The notes under the pieces are model-generated. The model was not told the origin of the DNA, made no database searches, and was given only the letters and a program-made list of their open reading frames with translations. Made by a program: the position numbers and the translations under genes. From NCBI GenBank assembly GCA_001899205.1, contig MKVL01000010.1:701914-765913 (forward strand): a stretch of DNA of 64,000 nucleotides, read 5' to 3'. Origin of the DNA: Mesorhizobium sp. 65-26 (GTDB lineage Bacteria; Pseudomonadota; Alphaproteobacteria; Rhizobiales; Rhizobiaceae). Shown piece by piece: positions 8,540-16,804 of the stretch; the first letter of the stretch is position 1; each line of letters opens with the position of its first letter.

Positions 8540-8927
8540 GCAGCCCCTCTCGCCGAAAGCGGCCGGCATGGCCGATCCCAGCCATGCGGGTCCGCTTCGA
8601 TGGTTTTGTCGCATGATGGCGTTACGCTGGCCCGACACGCAAGGGCTCTTTCGGAGCTATCCCGAGGGGAACCGGCGTCGCGGGATCGTCTGATGTCGAT
8701 CGTGGGTGTTAAGAAGTTCCTCAACTATACCAGGCGAAAGCAAGCACAGGCATGGCTGCTTTCGTGTCCGACGTCTTGCCGTTGTTGACTTTTTCTTCCG
8801 TTGGTTCTCTCCTTATCTGGCAGGCTGGGCCGAAAGCAGACGAGCGGCCGGTGTTGCAGCGCTTGCCCGGCAATTGCCGGAAGCCGGCCCGGGCGGCATT
8901 CTGTCGCCCGACGCAATGGAGGGACCG
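8540..8927. other. Intergenic stretch without a recognisable gene
   Basis: About 390 nt between the divergent TMEM175-type gene and the SH3-domain gene. Open frames here lack ribosome-binding sites. A T-rich patch around 8780-8815 may include a promoter for the downstream gene, but I cannot place convincing -35/-10 elements. Confidence 0.5.
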
Positions 8928-9383
8928 ATGAGACTTCGACTGCTTCTGTTTTTCGCGACAATTCTTGCCGGCGTCCTTGGCACGTCCGCTGGAGCGTTTG
9001 CCTACAGTGCCCACACCACGACGAACCTCAACGTTCGCTCGGGGCCGGGCACGGGATTTCACAGGGTCGCCACCTTGCCGGCCGGCACCCGCGTCGATGT
9101 GAGGAGCTGCCAGGGAAGCTGGTGCGACATCCGCACCGGTAGCGTGCGTGGCTGGGCCAGCGCCAACCACCTGTCGCGTGCTCATGTGGTTGTGCCGCCG
9201 CCGGTCGTCGTCGTTCGGCCGCCGCATTGGCATCACCGTCCGCCGCACTGGCAGAATCGCCCGCCGCATCACCGCCCGCCGCACTGGCGGCCGCCGCATC
9301 ATCGCCCGCCGCATCATCGGCCGCCCCACAAGCCGCGGCCTCCGGGCCACTGCAAGATCGCGCCCGGCTTCAAGTGCCGGTGA
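8928..9383 (+). CDS. Secreted SH3b-domain protein with His/Pro repeat tail
   Basis: A 151-residue exported protein. The signal peptide (residues 1-25, ending AGAFA) precedes a bacterial SH3 domain (about 27-85: TTNLNVRSGPGTGFHRVATLPAGTRVDV, then WCDIRTGSVRGWASANHL). This is the type that binds cell-wall peptides or acts as a protein-interaction module in the periplasm. The remaining third is a Val/Pro linker and seven RPPH units (RPPHW, RPPHH, RPPHK), ending GHCKIAPGFKCR with two Cys. The start is set by GGAGGG just before ATG 8928. The His-rich tail could bind metal; that is inference. A terminator follows. Confidence 0.8.
   Translation: MRLRLLLFFATILAGVLGTSAGAFAYSAHTTTNLNVRSGPGTGFHRVATLPAGTRVDVRSCQGSWCDIRTGSVRGWASANHLSRAHVVVPPPVVVVRPPHWHHRPPHWQNRPPHHRPPHWRPPHHRPPHHRPPHKPRPPGHCKIAPGFKCR
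9220..9340 (+). repeat. Degenerate tandem repeat encoding RPPH units
   Basis: In-gene tandem copies of a CCGCCGCAT/C-type unit of about 12-21 nt encode seven RPPH motifs. Low-complexity Pro/His coding sequence of this kind is prone to copy-number change. Confidence 0.75.
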
Positions 9384-9411
9384 GCCTTGGCGCAAGCGGA
9401 TGAAACGATCG

Positions 9412-9437
9412 ATCGGGGCCTCTGGCCCCGATTTTCG
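9412..9437 (+). terminator. Intrinsic terminator after the SH3 protein gene
   Basis: A perfect 9-bp stem, ATCGGGGCC (9412-9420) with GGCCCCGAT (9424-9432), a TCT loop, then TTTCGTTT. It lies about 30 nt past the stop and also separates the convergent MATE gene. Confidence 0.8.
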
Positions 9438-9475
9438 TTTGGGCAGCTTCGTCCTGGCAGGCGATGAACCGGCGT

Positions 9476-10951
9476 TCAGCCGTTCGGCGTTTCCGGCGAC
9501 AGATGGGCTCGCTGGCGCGGCACGCCCAGACCCGTATCCGGTGGCTCGCCGGCGGCGGGCCGCTCCTCCTCGATCATGTGCATGGTGCGCCAGCGGCCGA
9601 AGCGATAATAGGCGGCGGCAAGCACCAGCGACGTGATCGAGCCCGCCGGAAAGCTCCACCACAGGGCTTCCTCGCCGATGTAGCCGCGCATGAAATAAGC
9701 GAAGCCTGTGCGCACGACCAGCACCGAGATCACCAGGATGATCAGCGGCGGCATCACCGCGCCGGTGGCGCGCACCGTCGCGAACAGCACGATGGTGACG
9801 CCGAACAGGATGAACGACCACGACGCGACATTGTTGATGTGCGAGGCGATGTCGATCGCAGTGCTGTCGCTGCTGAGGAACAGCGACAGCACGGGCCGAT
9901 CGAAGAAGGCGAGCAGGGCGACGAGCGAGCCTGTCAGCACCAGGTTGAAGCCAACGCCGGAGGCCGCGATCTTGCCGATCCTGTCCCAGCGGCGGGCGCC
10001 GACATTCTGCGCCGCCATGGAGGACACGGCGGCGCCGATGGCGAGCGCCGGCATCTGGATATAGGTCCAGAGCTGGGCGGCGATGCCGTAGGCGGCGGCG
10101 ACCTGCGAGCCGTAGGAATTGACGATGCCCATCACCGTCAGCGCGGCGGCGGAAATAACGATCATCTGCAGCCCCATCGGCACGCCCTTGAAGACGACGA
10201 TGCGCAGCAGGGCGGGGGCGGGGCGCAGCAGGGCCAGGTCGCGGCCGGCAAGGCGCAGCGGGTGCTTGCTGACATAGAGGACGATGAGGATGGCGACGAC
10301 GCTTACCGTCTGGCCGATCAGTGTCGCCGTGGCGGAACCGGCGATGCCGAGTTCGGGAAATGGCCCGATGCCCCGGATGAGCAGCGGGTTGAGCACGATG
10401 TCGAGCACCACGGCGAGCGCCATGAAGATGAAGGGCGTGCGCGAATCTCCGGCGCCGCGCAGCACCGTCATGACGAAGGACAACAGGTTCATCATCGGTA
10501 CGGCGACGAAGATGATGCGCAGGTAGGAGCGCGCCAGCGGCAAGGCATCCGCCGGCGTGCCGAGGGTGGTCAGGATGGCGTCCACCCAGATCCAGCCGCA
10601 GACCGCGAACACCACCGAGACGAGGAAGAAGAAGGTGGCGCTGGTGCCGACGATGCGCCGCGCCTCGGGCATGTTGTGGGCACCGACCGACTGCGCGACG
10701 AGGATGGTGGCCGCCATGCCGATGCCGAACACCGTGCCGAGGATGAGGAACAGCACGAGATTGGCGTTGGATGTCGCCGTCAGCGCCGACTCGCCGAGGA
10801 AGCGGCCGACCCAGACCGCGTTGATCGAGCCGTTAAGCGATTGCAGCACGTTGGAACCCAGCACCGGCAGGGCGAACAGCAGCAGCGTGCGCGGTATCGG
10901 TCCGCTGGTCAGGTCGCCGGTACGGCGGCGCGACGGCATCTTCTCGTTCAT
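9476..10951 (-). CDS. MATE family multidrug/toxin efflux transporter
   Basis: MATE proteins export cationic compounds in exchange for Na+ or H+. The 491-residue protein shows 12 hydrophobic helices in two homologous bundles. It opens GDLTSGPIPRTLLLFALPVLGSNVLQSLNGSINAVWVGRFLG, the standard N-terminal MatE pattern; a second MatE half begins near VVFKGVPMGLQMIVIS. The start at 10951 is chosen because the frame upstream to 11014 reads as noncoding and the fold starts here; the ribosome-binding site is weak. No regulator is adjacent. Substrate unknown. Confidence 0.92.
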   Translation of the reverse strand: MNEKMPSRRRTGDLTSGPIPRTLLLFALPVLGSNVLQSLNGSINAVWVGRFLGESALTATSNANLVLFLILGTVFGIGMAATILVAQSVGAHNMPEARRIVGTSATFFFLVSVVFAVCGWIWVDAILTTLGTPADALPLARSYLRIIFVAVPMMNLLSFVMTVLRGAGDSRTPFIFMALAVVLDIVLNPLLIRGIGPFPELGIAGSATATLIGQTVSVVAILIVLYVSKHPLRLAGRDLALLRPAPALLRIVVFKGVPMGLQMIVISAAALTVMGIVNSYGSQVAAAYGIAAQLWTYIQMPALAIGAAVSSMAAQNVGARRWDRIGKIAASGVGFNLVLTGSLVALLAFFDRPVLSLFLSSDSTAIDIASHINNVASWSFILFGVTIVLFATVRATGAVMPPLIILVISVLVVRTGFAYFMRGYIGEEALWWSFPAGSITSLVLAAAYYRFGRWRTMHMIEEERPAAGEPPDTGLGVPRQRAHLSPETPNG

Positions 10952-11043
10952 GGTGGGCACCCGGCGGAAATGAATCAGGCCCGCAATGGTATAGCGGGCC
11001 TGTCTCTCATGCATCCCTATTCGGGCAGGCTAGTGTCCGGCCG

Positions 11044-12531
11044 TTATTTGCCGGCAAGGCCGGGCAGCGTCACCTGGTAGACCAGGAACATGGTGTCGAC
11101 GTCTGCACCGTTCTCGGCCTTGTAGGGCGCGCCGACCTGGAAGCCGTCCTGGGTGAGGAAATCGTTGTCGTTGGCGACGAACAGGAAATAGTCGTCGGGC
11201 AGCTTCGGATCGAGGACGCTGGCCAGCGACATCGCCTCCCATTTCTCCGAAAGGTTGTTGCTGTCGTTCGGCGCTCCATTGTGCAGGCCGAAGCGGCCGA
11301 GCTCGGCCTTGTCGTTGATGTCGATGAACGGCGCCAGCCGGGCCGGAACCACCGACGGATCGAGGACGCCCTTGGGCGCAACCGGCTTGTCCTTGTCAAA
11401 GGCGGAGCCGGCGATATCGGTCGCGCCGGCGAGGTCGACGACGAGGATCTTGCGGAAGACGGAAGTGTCGCCCTTGAGCCCCTGGCCGTTGCCGCTGTCG
11501 CGCGCCAGCATCAGGAAGGTGGTGTCCGACAGGGCGACGATCTCGCTCTGCGCGGCGACCTTGGTCTTGTCCTTGGCGTCCTTGAAGACGGGCAGCGGCA
11601 CGACATATTCATGCGCCAGCTTGAGGTTGGAGAGGTCCGAGGCGTCGTAGACCAGCGCCCTGGTGTTCTGGCGCGTCGCGGCGGAGTCGCCGCCATCCTG
11701 CCTTGCGGCGGATTGCAACACGGCAATCAGGAACTTGCCGTCCGGCGTCATCGCCATGCCTTCCAGGCCCTGATTGTTCTGGCGGCCGGTCTCCGGATCC
11801 TTGGGATCGGGCTCGGCGGCGCCAGGGCCGGGATTGTCGGACGAGAAGTTCGGCTGGCCCTTGCGCATCGGCACCAGCGCCGCCGGCGGCTGGGTGGCCG
11901 ACATCAGCCGGCCCTCGGCGGAGAAGCGGTAGATGTTGGGGCCGTATTCGTCGGAGATGAACATCGAGCCGTCGGGCAGGCGCGCCACCGCCTCGTCGTC
12001 GAGAGCGAGCTTGCCGTTGCCGGCAAGAGGCAGGGCAGGCATGGCGCCGCTTGCAGCGCGCACGCCGTTCAGTGGGTCGAGCCCGGTGGCGTCGTTGCCC
12101 TTGTCGTCGGTGAGCAGCATCGTGTCGGCCAGCGCTGCCTTGACGCCGGACTGTTCCTTGCCGGCGGCCGGCGCAGTGCCGGGCGCGACAGGCGTGAACT
12201 CTATGCCGATGGTGTTGATGCGCGCGCGATAGTCGGTGGTGCCGGTAACGTTGTAGCCACGGTCGGGCAGCAGCCAGAGCGAGCCCTTGTAGCCGTCCGC
12301 GCCGCGCGTCCAGCCAGCCGTATCGATCGCCATGCCCGAGCCCGAGCCGAAGGTCTCGCCGAATTTGTCGCGCTGGCTGGCGGGGATTCTACCGACGCCG
12401 ACGAGACCCTTGTTGATGAAGCCGACGCCGGCGGTCTGGCCCTCGGCCAGCGCCGGACCGGTAAGCGCAATGGCCGAGACGGTCAATGCCACGGCCGCGA
12501 GGCGCGACCGGAATGGGCTTGGATGGTTCAT
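11044..12531 (-). CDS. Secreted esterase-like/phytase-like family protein
   Basis: A 495-residue exported protein with signal peptide MNHPSPFRSRLAAVALTVSA and following residues to ALA (about 29). The mature part is a beta-propeller-type domain matching the 'esterase-like activity of phytase' family: GSGSGMAIDTAGW, SLWLLPDRGYN, LPDGSMFISDEYGPNIYRF, NNQGLEGMAMTPDGKFLIAVLQS and YFLFVANDNDFLT. AGGGAAA precedes the ATG. Family members are described as phosphomonoesterase- or phytase-like, but activity is rarely shown; treat the substrate as unknown. It lies downstream of no operon partner and is divergent from the catabolic flavoprotein gene. Confidence 0.85.
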   Translation of the reverse strand: MNHPSPFRSRLAAVALTVSAIALTGPALAEGQTAGVGFINKGLVGVGRIPASQRDKFGETFGSGSGMAIDTAGWTRGADGYKGSLWLLPDRGYNVTGTTDYRARINTIGIEFTPVAPGTAPAAGKEQSGVKAALADTMLLTDDKGNDATGLDPLNGVRAASGAMPALPLAGNGKLALDDEAVARLPDGSMFISDEYGPNIYRFSAEGRLMSATQPPAALVPMRKGQPNFSSDNPGPGAAEPDPKDPETGRQNNQGLEGMAMTPDGKFLIAVLQSAARQDGGDSAATRQNTRALVYDASDLSNLKLAHEYVVPLPVFKDAKDKTKVAAQSEIVALSDTTFLMLARDSGNGQGLKGDTSVFRKILVVDLAGATDIAGSAFDKDKPVAPKGVLDPSVVPARLAPFIDINDKAELGRFGLHNGAPNDSNNLSEKWEAMSLASVLDPKLPDDYFLFVANDNDFLTQDGFQVGAPYKAENGADVDTMFLVYQVTLPGLAGK

Positions 12532-12712
12532 GAGCGATTTCCCTTTTTATCGAGGCATGCCGGCGGCACGACGACTTTGAAAGCGTTGTCTCGAAGGCGG
12601 TGGGGGCGGCCGCCCTGGAGGCGGCGATCGCCTCCGCCGAGCGGTCTAGGCCGCGAACATGATGGCTGCGTGACAGCGAGAGGACGACAGTGCGCAGGCG
12701 TATCGGGGTTCT

Positions 12713-12730
12713 CTAGACACTTATGTCTAG
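12713..12730. promoter_or_regulatory. Perfect inverted-repeat operator upstream of the betaine-type operon
   Basis: CTAGACA-CTTA-TGTCTAG is a perfect 7-bp dyad with a 4-bp centre. It lies 44 nt upstream of the TTG start at 12774 and about 180 nt from the divergent esterase-like gene. The core TAGACA-N4-TGTCTA is identical in half-sites and spacing to the TetR-type operator at 49226-49247. Likely a repressor site; the cognate protein is not adjacent. Confidence 0.6.
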
Positions 12731-12773
12731 TACGTATATGGTGCAGCCGTCCGGACAAGACGGGAGGGGAACC

Positions 12774-15185
12774 TTGAAGTCGCATTACCGCGCGGTCGTC
12801 ATCGGGGGAGGCGTGGTCGGGGCGTCGGTGCTCTACCATCTGACGCGGTTCGGCTGGACCGATGTGGCGCTCATCGAACGCGCCGAACTGACAGCCGGCT
12901 CGACCTGGCACGCGGCGGCCGGTTTCCATGCGCTGAATGCCGATCCCAACGTGGCCGCGCTACAGGACTACACGATCAACCTCTATCGCGAGATCCAGGC
13001 CGAATCCGGCCAGGACATCGGCCTGCACATGACCGGTGGCGTCAACATGGCCAGCGATCCGGCGCGGTGGGAGTGGCTGAAATCAGCCTGGGCGGTGTTC
13101 CAGTCCGTCGGCATCGAGACGGCGCGGCTGGTGACGCCGAAGGAGATCAAGGAGATCTGCCCGATCGCCGACATCAACGGCGTGCTGGGTGGGCTCTACG
13201 ATTCCAACGAGGGCCATCTCGACCCCTACGGTACCACGCATGCCTATGCCGGCGCGGCTCGCAAGCGCGGCGCCGACGTCATCCTGCGAAACCGCGTGGT
13301 CGAGCTGAAGGCGCGCGCCGATGGCGGCTGGGACGTCGTGACCGAGAAGGGCACCATCGTCGCCGAGCATGTGGTCAATGCCGGTGGCCTCTGGGCAAAG
13401 CAGCTCGGCCTGATGGCCGGCGTCGACCTGCCGGTGACGCCGATGGAGCACCACTATTTCGTCACCGAGGACATTCCCGAGATCGCCGCGCTCGACAAGG
13501 AGATCGGCGTCGCCGTCGATCTCGACGGGTTCTCCTACCTGCGCCAGGAGCGCAAGGGCATCCTGCTCGGCGTCTATGAGCAGGATCCGCGCCACTGGAA
13601 CATGGACGGCGCCCCGTGGGACTACGGCATCGAGCTGATCCCCGAGGATATAGACCGCATCAGCCCGGAACTGGCCAAGGCGCATGAGCGCTTCCCGTGC
13701 CTGGCGACGGCCGGCATCCGCAAATGGGTCAACGGCGCCTTCACCTTCACGCCGGACGGCAACCCGATCGTGGGACCGGTCCGGGGGCTTCGCAATTACT
13801 GGGTCGCCTGCGGCGTGATGGCCGGCTTCAGCCAGGGTGGCGGTGTCGGCAAGTCGCTTGCCGAATGGATGATCCATGGCGAGCCGCATGCTGACGTCTT
13901 CGGCATGGACATCGCCCGTTACGGCGCCTTCGCCGCCAATCGCGAGTATCTCAAGCAGACGACACGCCAGTTCTATTCGCGCCGTTTCGTCATGACCTTC
14001 CCCAATGAACGGCTGCCGGCCGGACGACCGCTCAAGCGTCCGGGCGCCTATGACGGCATGACGGCGGCGGGCGCCGAGTGGACGGCATCCTGGGGGCTCG
14101 AGGTGCCGGTCTATTTCGCGCCGATGGGATTTCGCGAAAACACCACGCTACGCCGTTCCAATGCCTTCGACATCGTCGGCGACGAGGCGAGGCAAGTACG
14201 CCGCACTGCTGGGCTGGTCGATATCTCGGGCTATGCCCGCTACGCGGTGTCGAGGCCGGGCGCCGCTACCTGGCTCGACAAGCTGCTGGCCTGCAAGCTG
14301 CCGGAAGCCGGCCGCGCGCGGCTGGCGCCGATGCTGGGCGAGGACGGGCGCCTGAAAGGCGACCTCACTCTCCTCAACTGGGGCGGCGGCGAATACTGGA
14401 TCATGGGCTCCTACTACCTGCGCGAGTTCCACATGCGCTGGTTCGAAGCCCATCTCGCTGACGGCGTCGAGATCCACGACATGTCCGACGCTATGGGCGG
14501 CTTCCTGGTCACCGGGCCGAACGCGCGCTCGATCGTGCAACGCACGACGCACCAGGATGTGTCGGCGACCGCTTTGCCGTTCATGGGCTGCGGCGTGTTC
14601 GACATCGGCATGACCCGGGCGCGGGTGGCGCGGCTTTCGATCGCCGGCGAACTAGGCTTCGAGATCAACTGCCCCGTCGGCATGCATGCTACGCTACGCG
14701 AGACGCTGCTCGAGGCAGGCGCCGATCTCGGCCTGGCCGAAGTCGGCTATTACGCACTGAACTCGCTGCGGCTGGAGAAGAGCTTCGGCATCTGGTCGCG
14801 CGAGTTTACGCAGGGCTACACGCCGGGCGAAACCGGGCTCGATCGTTTCATCGCCTTCGACAAGGGCGACTTCATTGGCCGGGAGGCCGCGCTCAGGGAG
14901 CGCGAGGCGGGCGTCTCGCGGCGCATCGTGACGCTGGAGGTCGATGTCGTCGACGCCGATGCCAGCGGCTTCGAGCCGATCTGGCACGAGGGGCGGCGCG
15001 TCGGCTTCGTCACCTCCGGCGGCTATGGCTATACGACGGGCAAGAGCGTCGCGCTGGCGTTGGTGGACGACGATTTCGCCGGGGAGGGGACGGCGCTTTC
15101 GGTGCACATTGTCGGCGTCGAGCGTCCGGCGCGTGTCATCGCGGCCTCGCCCCACGATCCCCTGGGCAAGGCTATGCGGCAATGA
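12774..15185 (+). CDS. Dimethylglycine/sarcosine dehydrogenase-like FAD oxidoreductase with GcvT domain
   Basis: An 803-residue two-part enzyme of the sarcosine/dimethylglycine dehydrogenase family, which oxidatively N-demethylates a methylated amine and passes the one-carbon unit to tetrahydrofolate. The N-terminal half is a DAO-type FAD domain (dinucleotide motif VVIGGGVVG at about 8-16, then the TAGSTWHAAAG segment where homologues attach FAD covalently to His). The C-terminal half (about 430-800) is a GcvT/aminomethyltransferase domain with SREFTQGYTPGETGLDRFIAFDKGDFIGREA. GGGAGGGG directly before TTG 12774 decides the start; a longer frame from ATG 12723 would run across the operator. 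The MttB-like gene follows after 12 nt, so both are one operon. Exact substrate unproven. Confidence 0.88.
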   Translation: MKSHYRAVVIGGGVVGASVLYHLTRFGWTDVALIERAELTAGSTWHAAAGFHALNADPNVAALQDYTINLYREIQAESGQDIGLHMTGGVNMASDPARWEWLKSAWAVFQSVGIETARLVTPKEIKEICPIADINGVLGGLYDSNEGHLDPYGTTHAYAGAARKRGADVILRNRVVELKARADGGWDVVTEKGTIVAEHVVNAGGLWAKQLGLMAGVDLPVTPMEHHYFVTEDIPEIAALDKEIGVAVDLDGFSYLRQERKGILLGVYEQDPRHWNMDGAPWDYGIELIPEDIDRISPELAKAHERFPCLATAGIRKWVNGAFTFTPDGNPIVGPVRGLRNYWVACGVMAGFSQGGGVGKSLAEWMIHGEPHADVFGMDIARYGAFAANREYLKQTTRQFYSRRFVMTFPNERLPAGRPLKRPGAYDGMTAAGAEWTASWGLEVPVYFAPMGFRENTTLRRSNAFDIVGDEARQVRRTAGLVDISGYARYAVSRPGAATWLDKLLACKLPEAGRARLAPMLGEDGRLKGDLTLLNWGGGEYWIMGSYYLREFHMRWFEAHLADGVEIHDMSDAMGGFLVTGPNARSIVQRTTHQDVSATALPFMGCGVFDIGMTRARVARLSIAGELGFEINCPVGMHATLRETLLEAGADLGLAEVGYYALNSLRLEKSFGIWSREFTQGYTPGETGLDRFIAFDKGDFIGREAALREREAGVSRRIVTLEVDVVDADASGFEPIWHEGRRVGFVTSGGYGYTTGKSVALALVDDDFAGEGTALSVHIVGVERPARVIAASPHDPLGKAMRQ

Positions 15186-15197
15186 GGAGGAACGTCC

Positions 15198-16751
15198 ATG
15201 GTCGATGAAGCGGCACGCGAGGGAAGACGGGAGCGCCGGCGCGGACGCGGTGGCGAGGCGGGAACGGAAAGCAGCCGTCGCACCGCCTATCATCTGTTGC
15301 ACAATCCGTTCCGGCCGCAGCCGGTATTCTCCGATGACCAGGTGGCGGCGATCCACGACACGGCGTTGCGCGTGCTGGAGGAACTCGGCATCAAGGTGCT
15401 GCTGCCGGAGGCGCGCGAACGTTTCGCCCGCGCCGGCGCGCTGGTCGACCCGGATACCGATATGGTGCGCATCGGCCGCGACATGGTGACGTCGGCGCTG
15501 GCCTCGGCGCAGAAATCGATCAAGACCCGTGCCGGCTCGCGCGAACGCGACCTGACGCTGGAGCTTGGCGCCATGACCTTCCTCGCCGGCTGCGGTGCGC
15601 CCAACGTCACGGACCTTGAGCGCGGCCGGCGTCCGGGCACGCTCGCCGACTACGAGGATTTCATCCGGCTGGTGCAGCATTTCGATGTGCTGCACATGCT
15701 GGGTCCGTGCGTCGAGCCGCAGGATGTCGACAACCGCTTCCGTCACTATGCGGTCAACCGCGCGCAACTGACGCTTTCGGACAAGCTGCCCTTCGTCTTC
15801 GCGCGCGGCACACCTCAGGTCGAGGACGGCTTCGAGATGATCAGGCTGGCGCGGGGCATGGGCGAGGACGAGTTCCTTGCCGGCGCCCATTGCTACACGG
15901 TCATCAACACCAATTCGCCGCGCCAGCTCGACATCCCGATGGCGCAGGGCATCATCGACTTCGCCAGGGCCGGGCAAGTCTCGATCATCACGCCCTTCTG
16001 CCTGGCCGGCGCCATGGCGCCGATCACGGTGGCCGGCGCGCTGACGCTGCAGCATGCCGAGGCGCTGGCCGGCCTGACGCTGGCGCAGCTCACGCGGCCG
16101 GGCGCGCCGGTGGTCTACGGCTCGTTCTCATCCAATGTCGACATGAAGTCGGGCGCGCCCGCCTTCGGCACGCCCGAGCACGTCAAGGCGACGCTCGGCG
16201 CCGGTCAGCTCGCGCGCTTCACCGGCCTGCCTTGGCGCTCGGGCGGTGGCAGCGCCGCCAATGTCTCGGACGCGCAGGCCGCCCACGAGACGCAGTTCGC
16301 GCTGTGGGGCTCGGTGCTGGCCGGGGCGACGGTCTGCATCCACGCCGCCGGTTGGCTGGAAGGCGGCCTCAGCGTGTCCTACGAGAAGTTGATCACCGAC
16401 ATCGAGGCGCTGCAGACGGTGGCCGAGCTTTCCACGGCGACCCCAGGCGACGACGATTCGATCGGCTTCGAGGCCATCGCCGAGGTGCAGCCGGGCGGCC
16501 ACTTCTTCGCCGCCGGCCATACGATGGCGCGCTACCGCACCGCCTTCTACGAGCCGCTGGTGGCCGACTGGTCGAACTTCGGCAACTGGACGCAGGCCGG
16601 TTCGCGTACTGCGACGGAACGCGCCACCGGCATCTGGAAACGGACGCTCGCCGAGTTCCAGCCGCCGGCCTCGGCGGCGGCGACAGCCGACGCGCTGGAT
16701 GCCTTCATCGCCCGGCGCACGCAGGAGGGTGGCGCGGCGCCCGTGTCGTAA
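15198..16751 (+). CDS. MttB-family (trimethylamine/glycine-betaine-type) methyltransferase without pyrrolysine
   Basis: MttB-superfamily enzymes transfer a methyl group from a quaternary or tertiary amine to a corrinoid protein. The 517-residue frame has no internal TAG, so it is a non-pyrrolysine member, like glycine betaine methyltransferase MtgB. Recognisable segments are HDTALRVLEELGIKVLLPEARERFARAG, YEDFIRLVQHFDVLHMLGPCVEP, CLAGAMAPITVAGALTLQHAEALAGLTLAQL and GSAANVSDAQAAHETQFALWGSVLAGA. About 30 Arg/Gly-rich residues precede the domain. GAGGAGG precedes the ATG. Pairing with a dimethylglycine-dehydrogenase-like enzyme suggests stepwise demethylation of a betaine-type compound; no corrinoid protein or methylcorrinoid:THF transferase gene is in the window. 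Confidence 0.88.
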   Translation: MVDEAAREGRRERRRGRGGEAGTESSRRTAYHLLHNPFRPQPVFSDDQVAAIHDTALRVLEELGIKVLLPEARERFARAGALVDPDTDMVRIGRDMVTSALASAQKSIKTRAGSRERDLTLELGAMTFLAGCGAPNVTDLERGRRPGTLADYEDFIRLVQHFDVLHMLGPCVEPQDVDNRFRHYAVNRAQLTLSDKLPFVFARGTPQVEDGFEMIRLARGMGEDEFLAGAHCYTVINTNSPRQLDIPMAQGIIDFARAGQVSIITPFCLAGAMAPITVAGALTLQHAEALAGLTLAQLTRPGAPVVYGSFSSNVDMKSGAPAFGTPEHVKATLGAGQLARFTGLPWRSGGGSAANVSDAQAAHETQFALWGSVLAGATVCIHAAGWLEGGLSVSYEKLITDIEALQTVAELSTATPGDDDSIGFEAIAEVQPGGHFFAAGHTMARYRTAFYEPLVADWSNFGNWTQAGSRTATERATGIWKRTLAEFQPPASAAATADALDAFIARRTQEGGAAPVS

Positions 16752-16804
16752 GACCATGGCCGTGGCATGGCCAACCGGGGGCAGGATTGATCCCCGCGTG
16801 AGCG

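Noticed and set aside
9464-11080. Long plus-strand open frame (538 codons) opposite the MATE gene
   Set aside because: Composition is Arg/Asp/Gly/His-rich with no domain, and it is the antisense shadow of a clear membrane transporter in GC-rich DNA.
12723-12773. ATG start at 12723 for the flavoprotein
   Set aside because: It would start inside the inverted-repeat operator, lacks a ribosome-binding site and adds a non-homologous leader; the TTG at 12774 has GGGAGGGG directly upstream.
15198-16751. Pyrrolysine-containing trimethylamine methyltransferase
   Set aside because: No in-frame TAG exists and no pyl genes are present, so this is a non-pyrrolysine family member.
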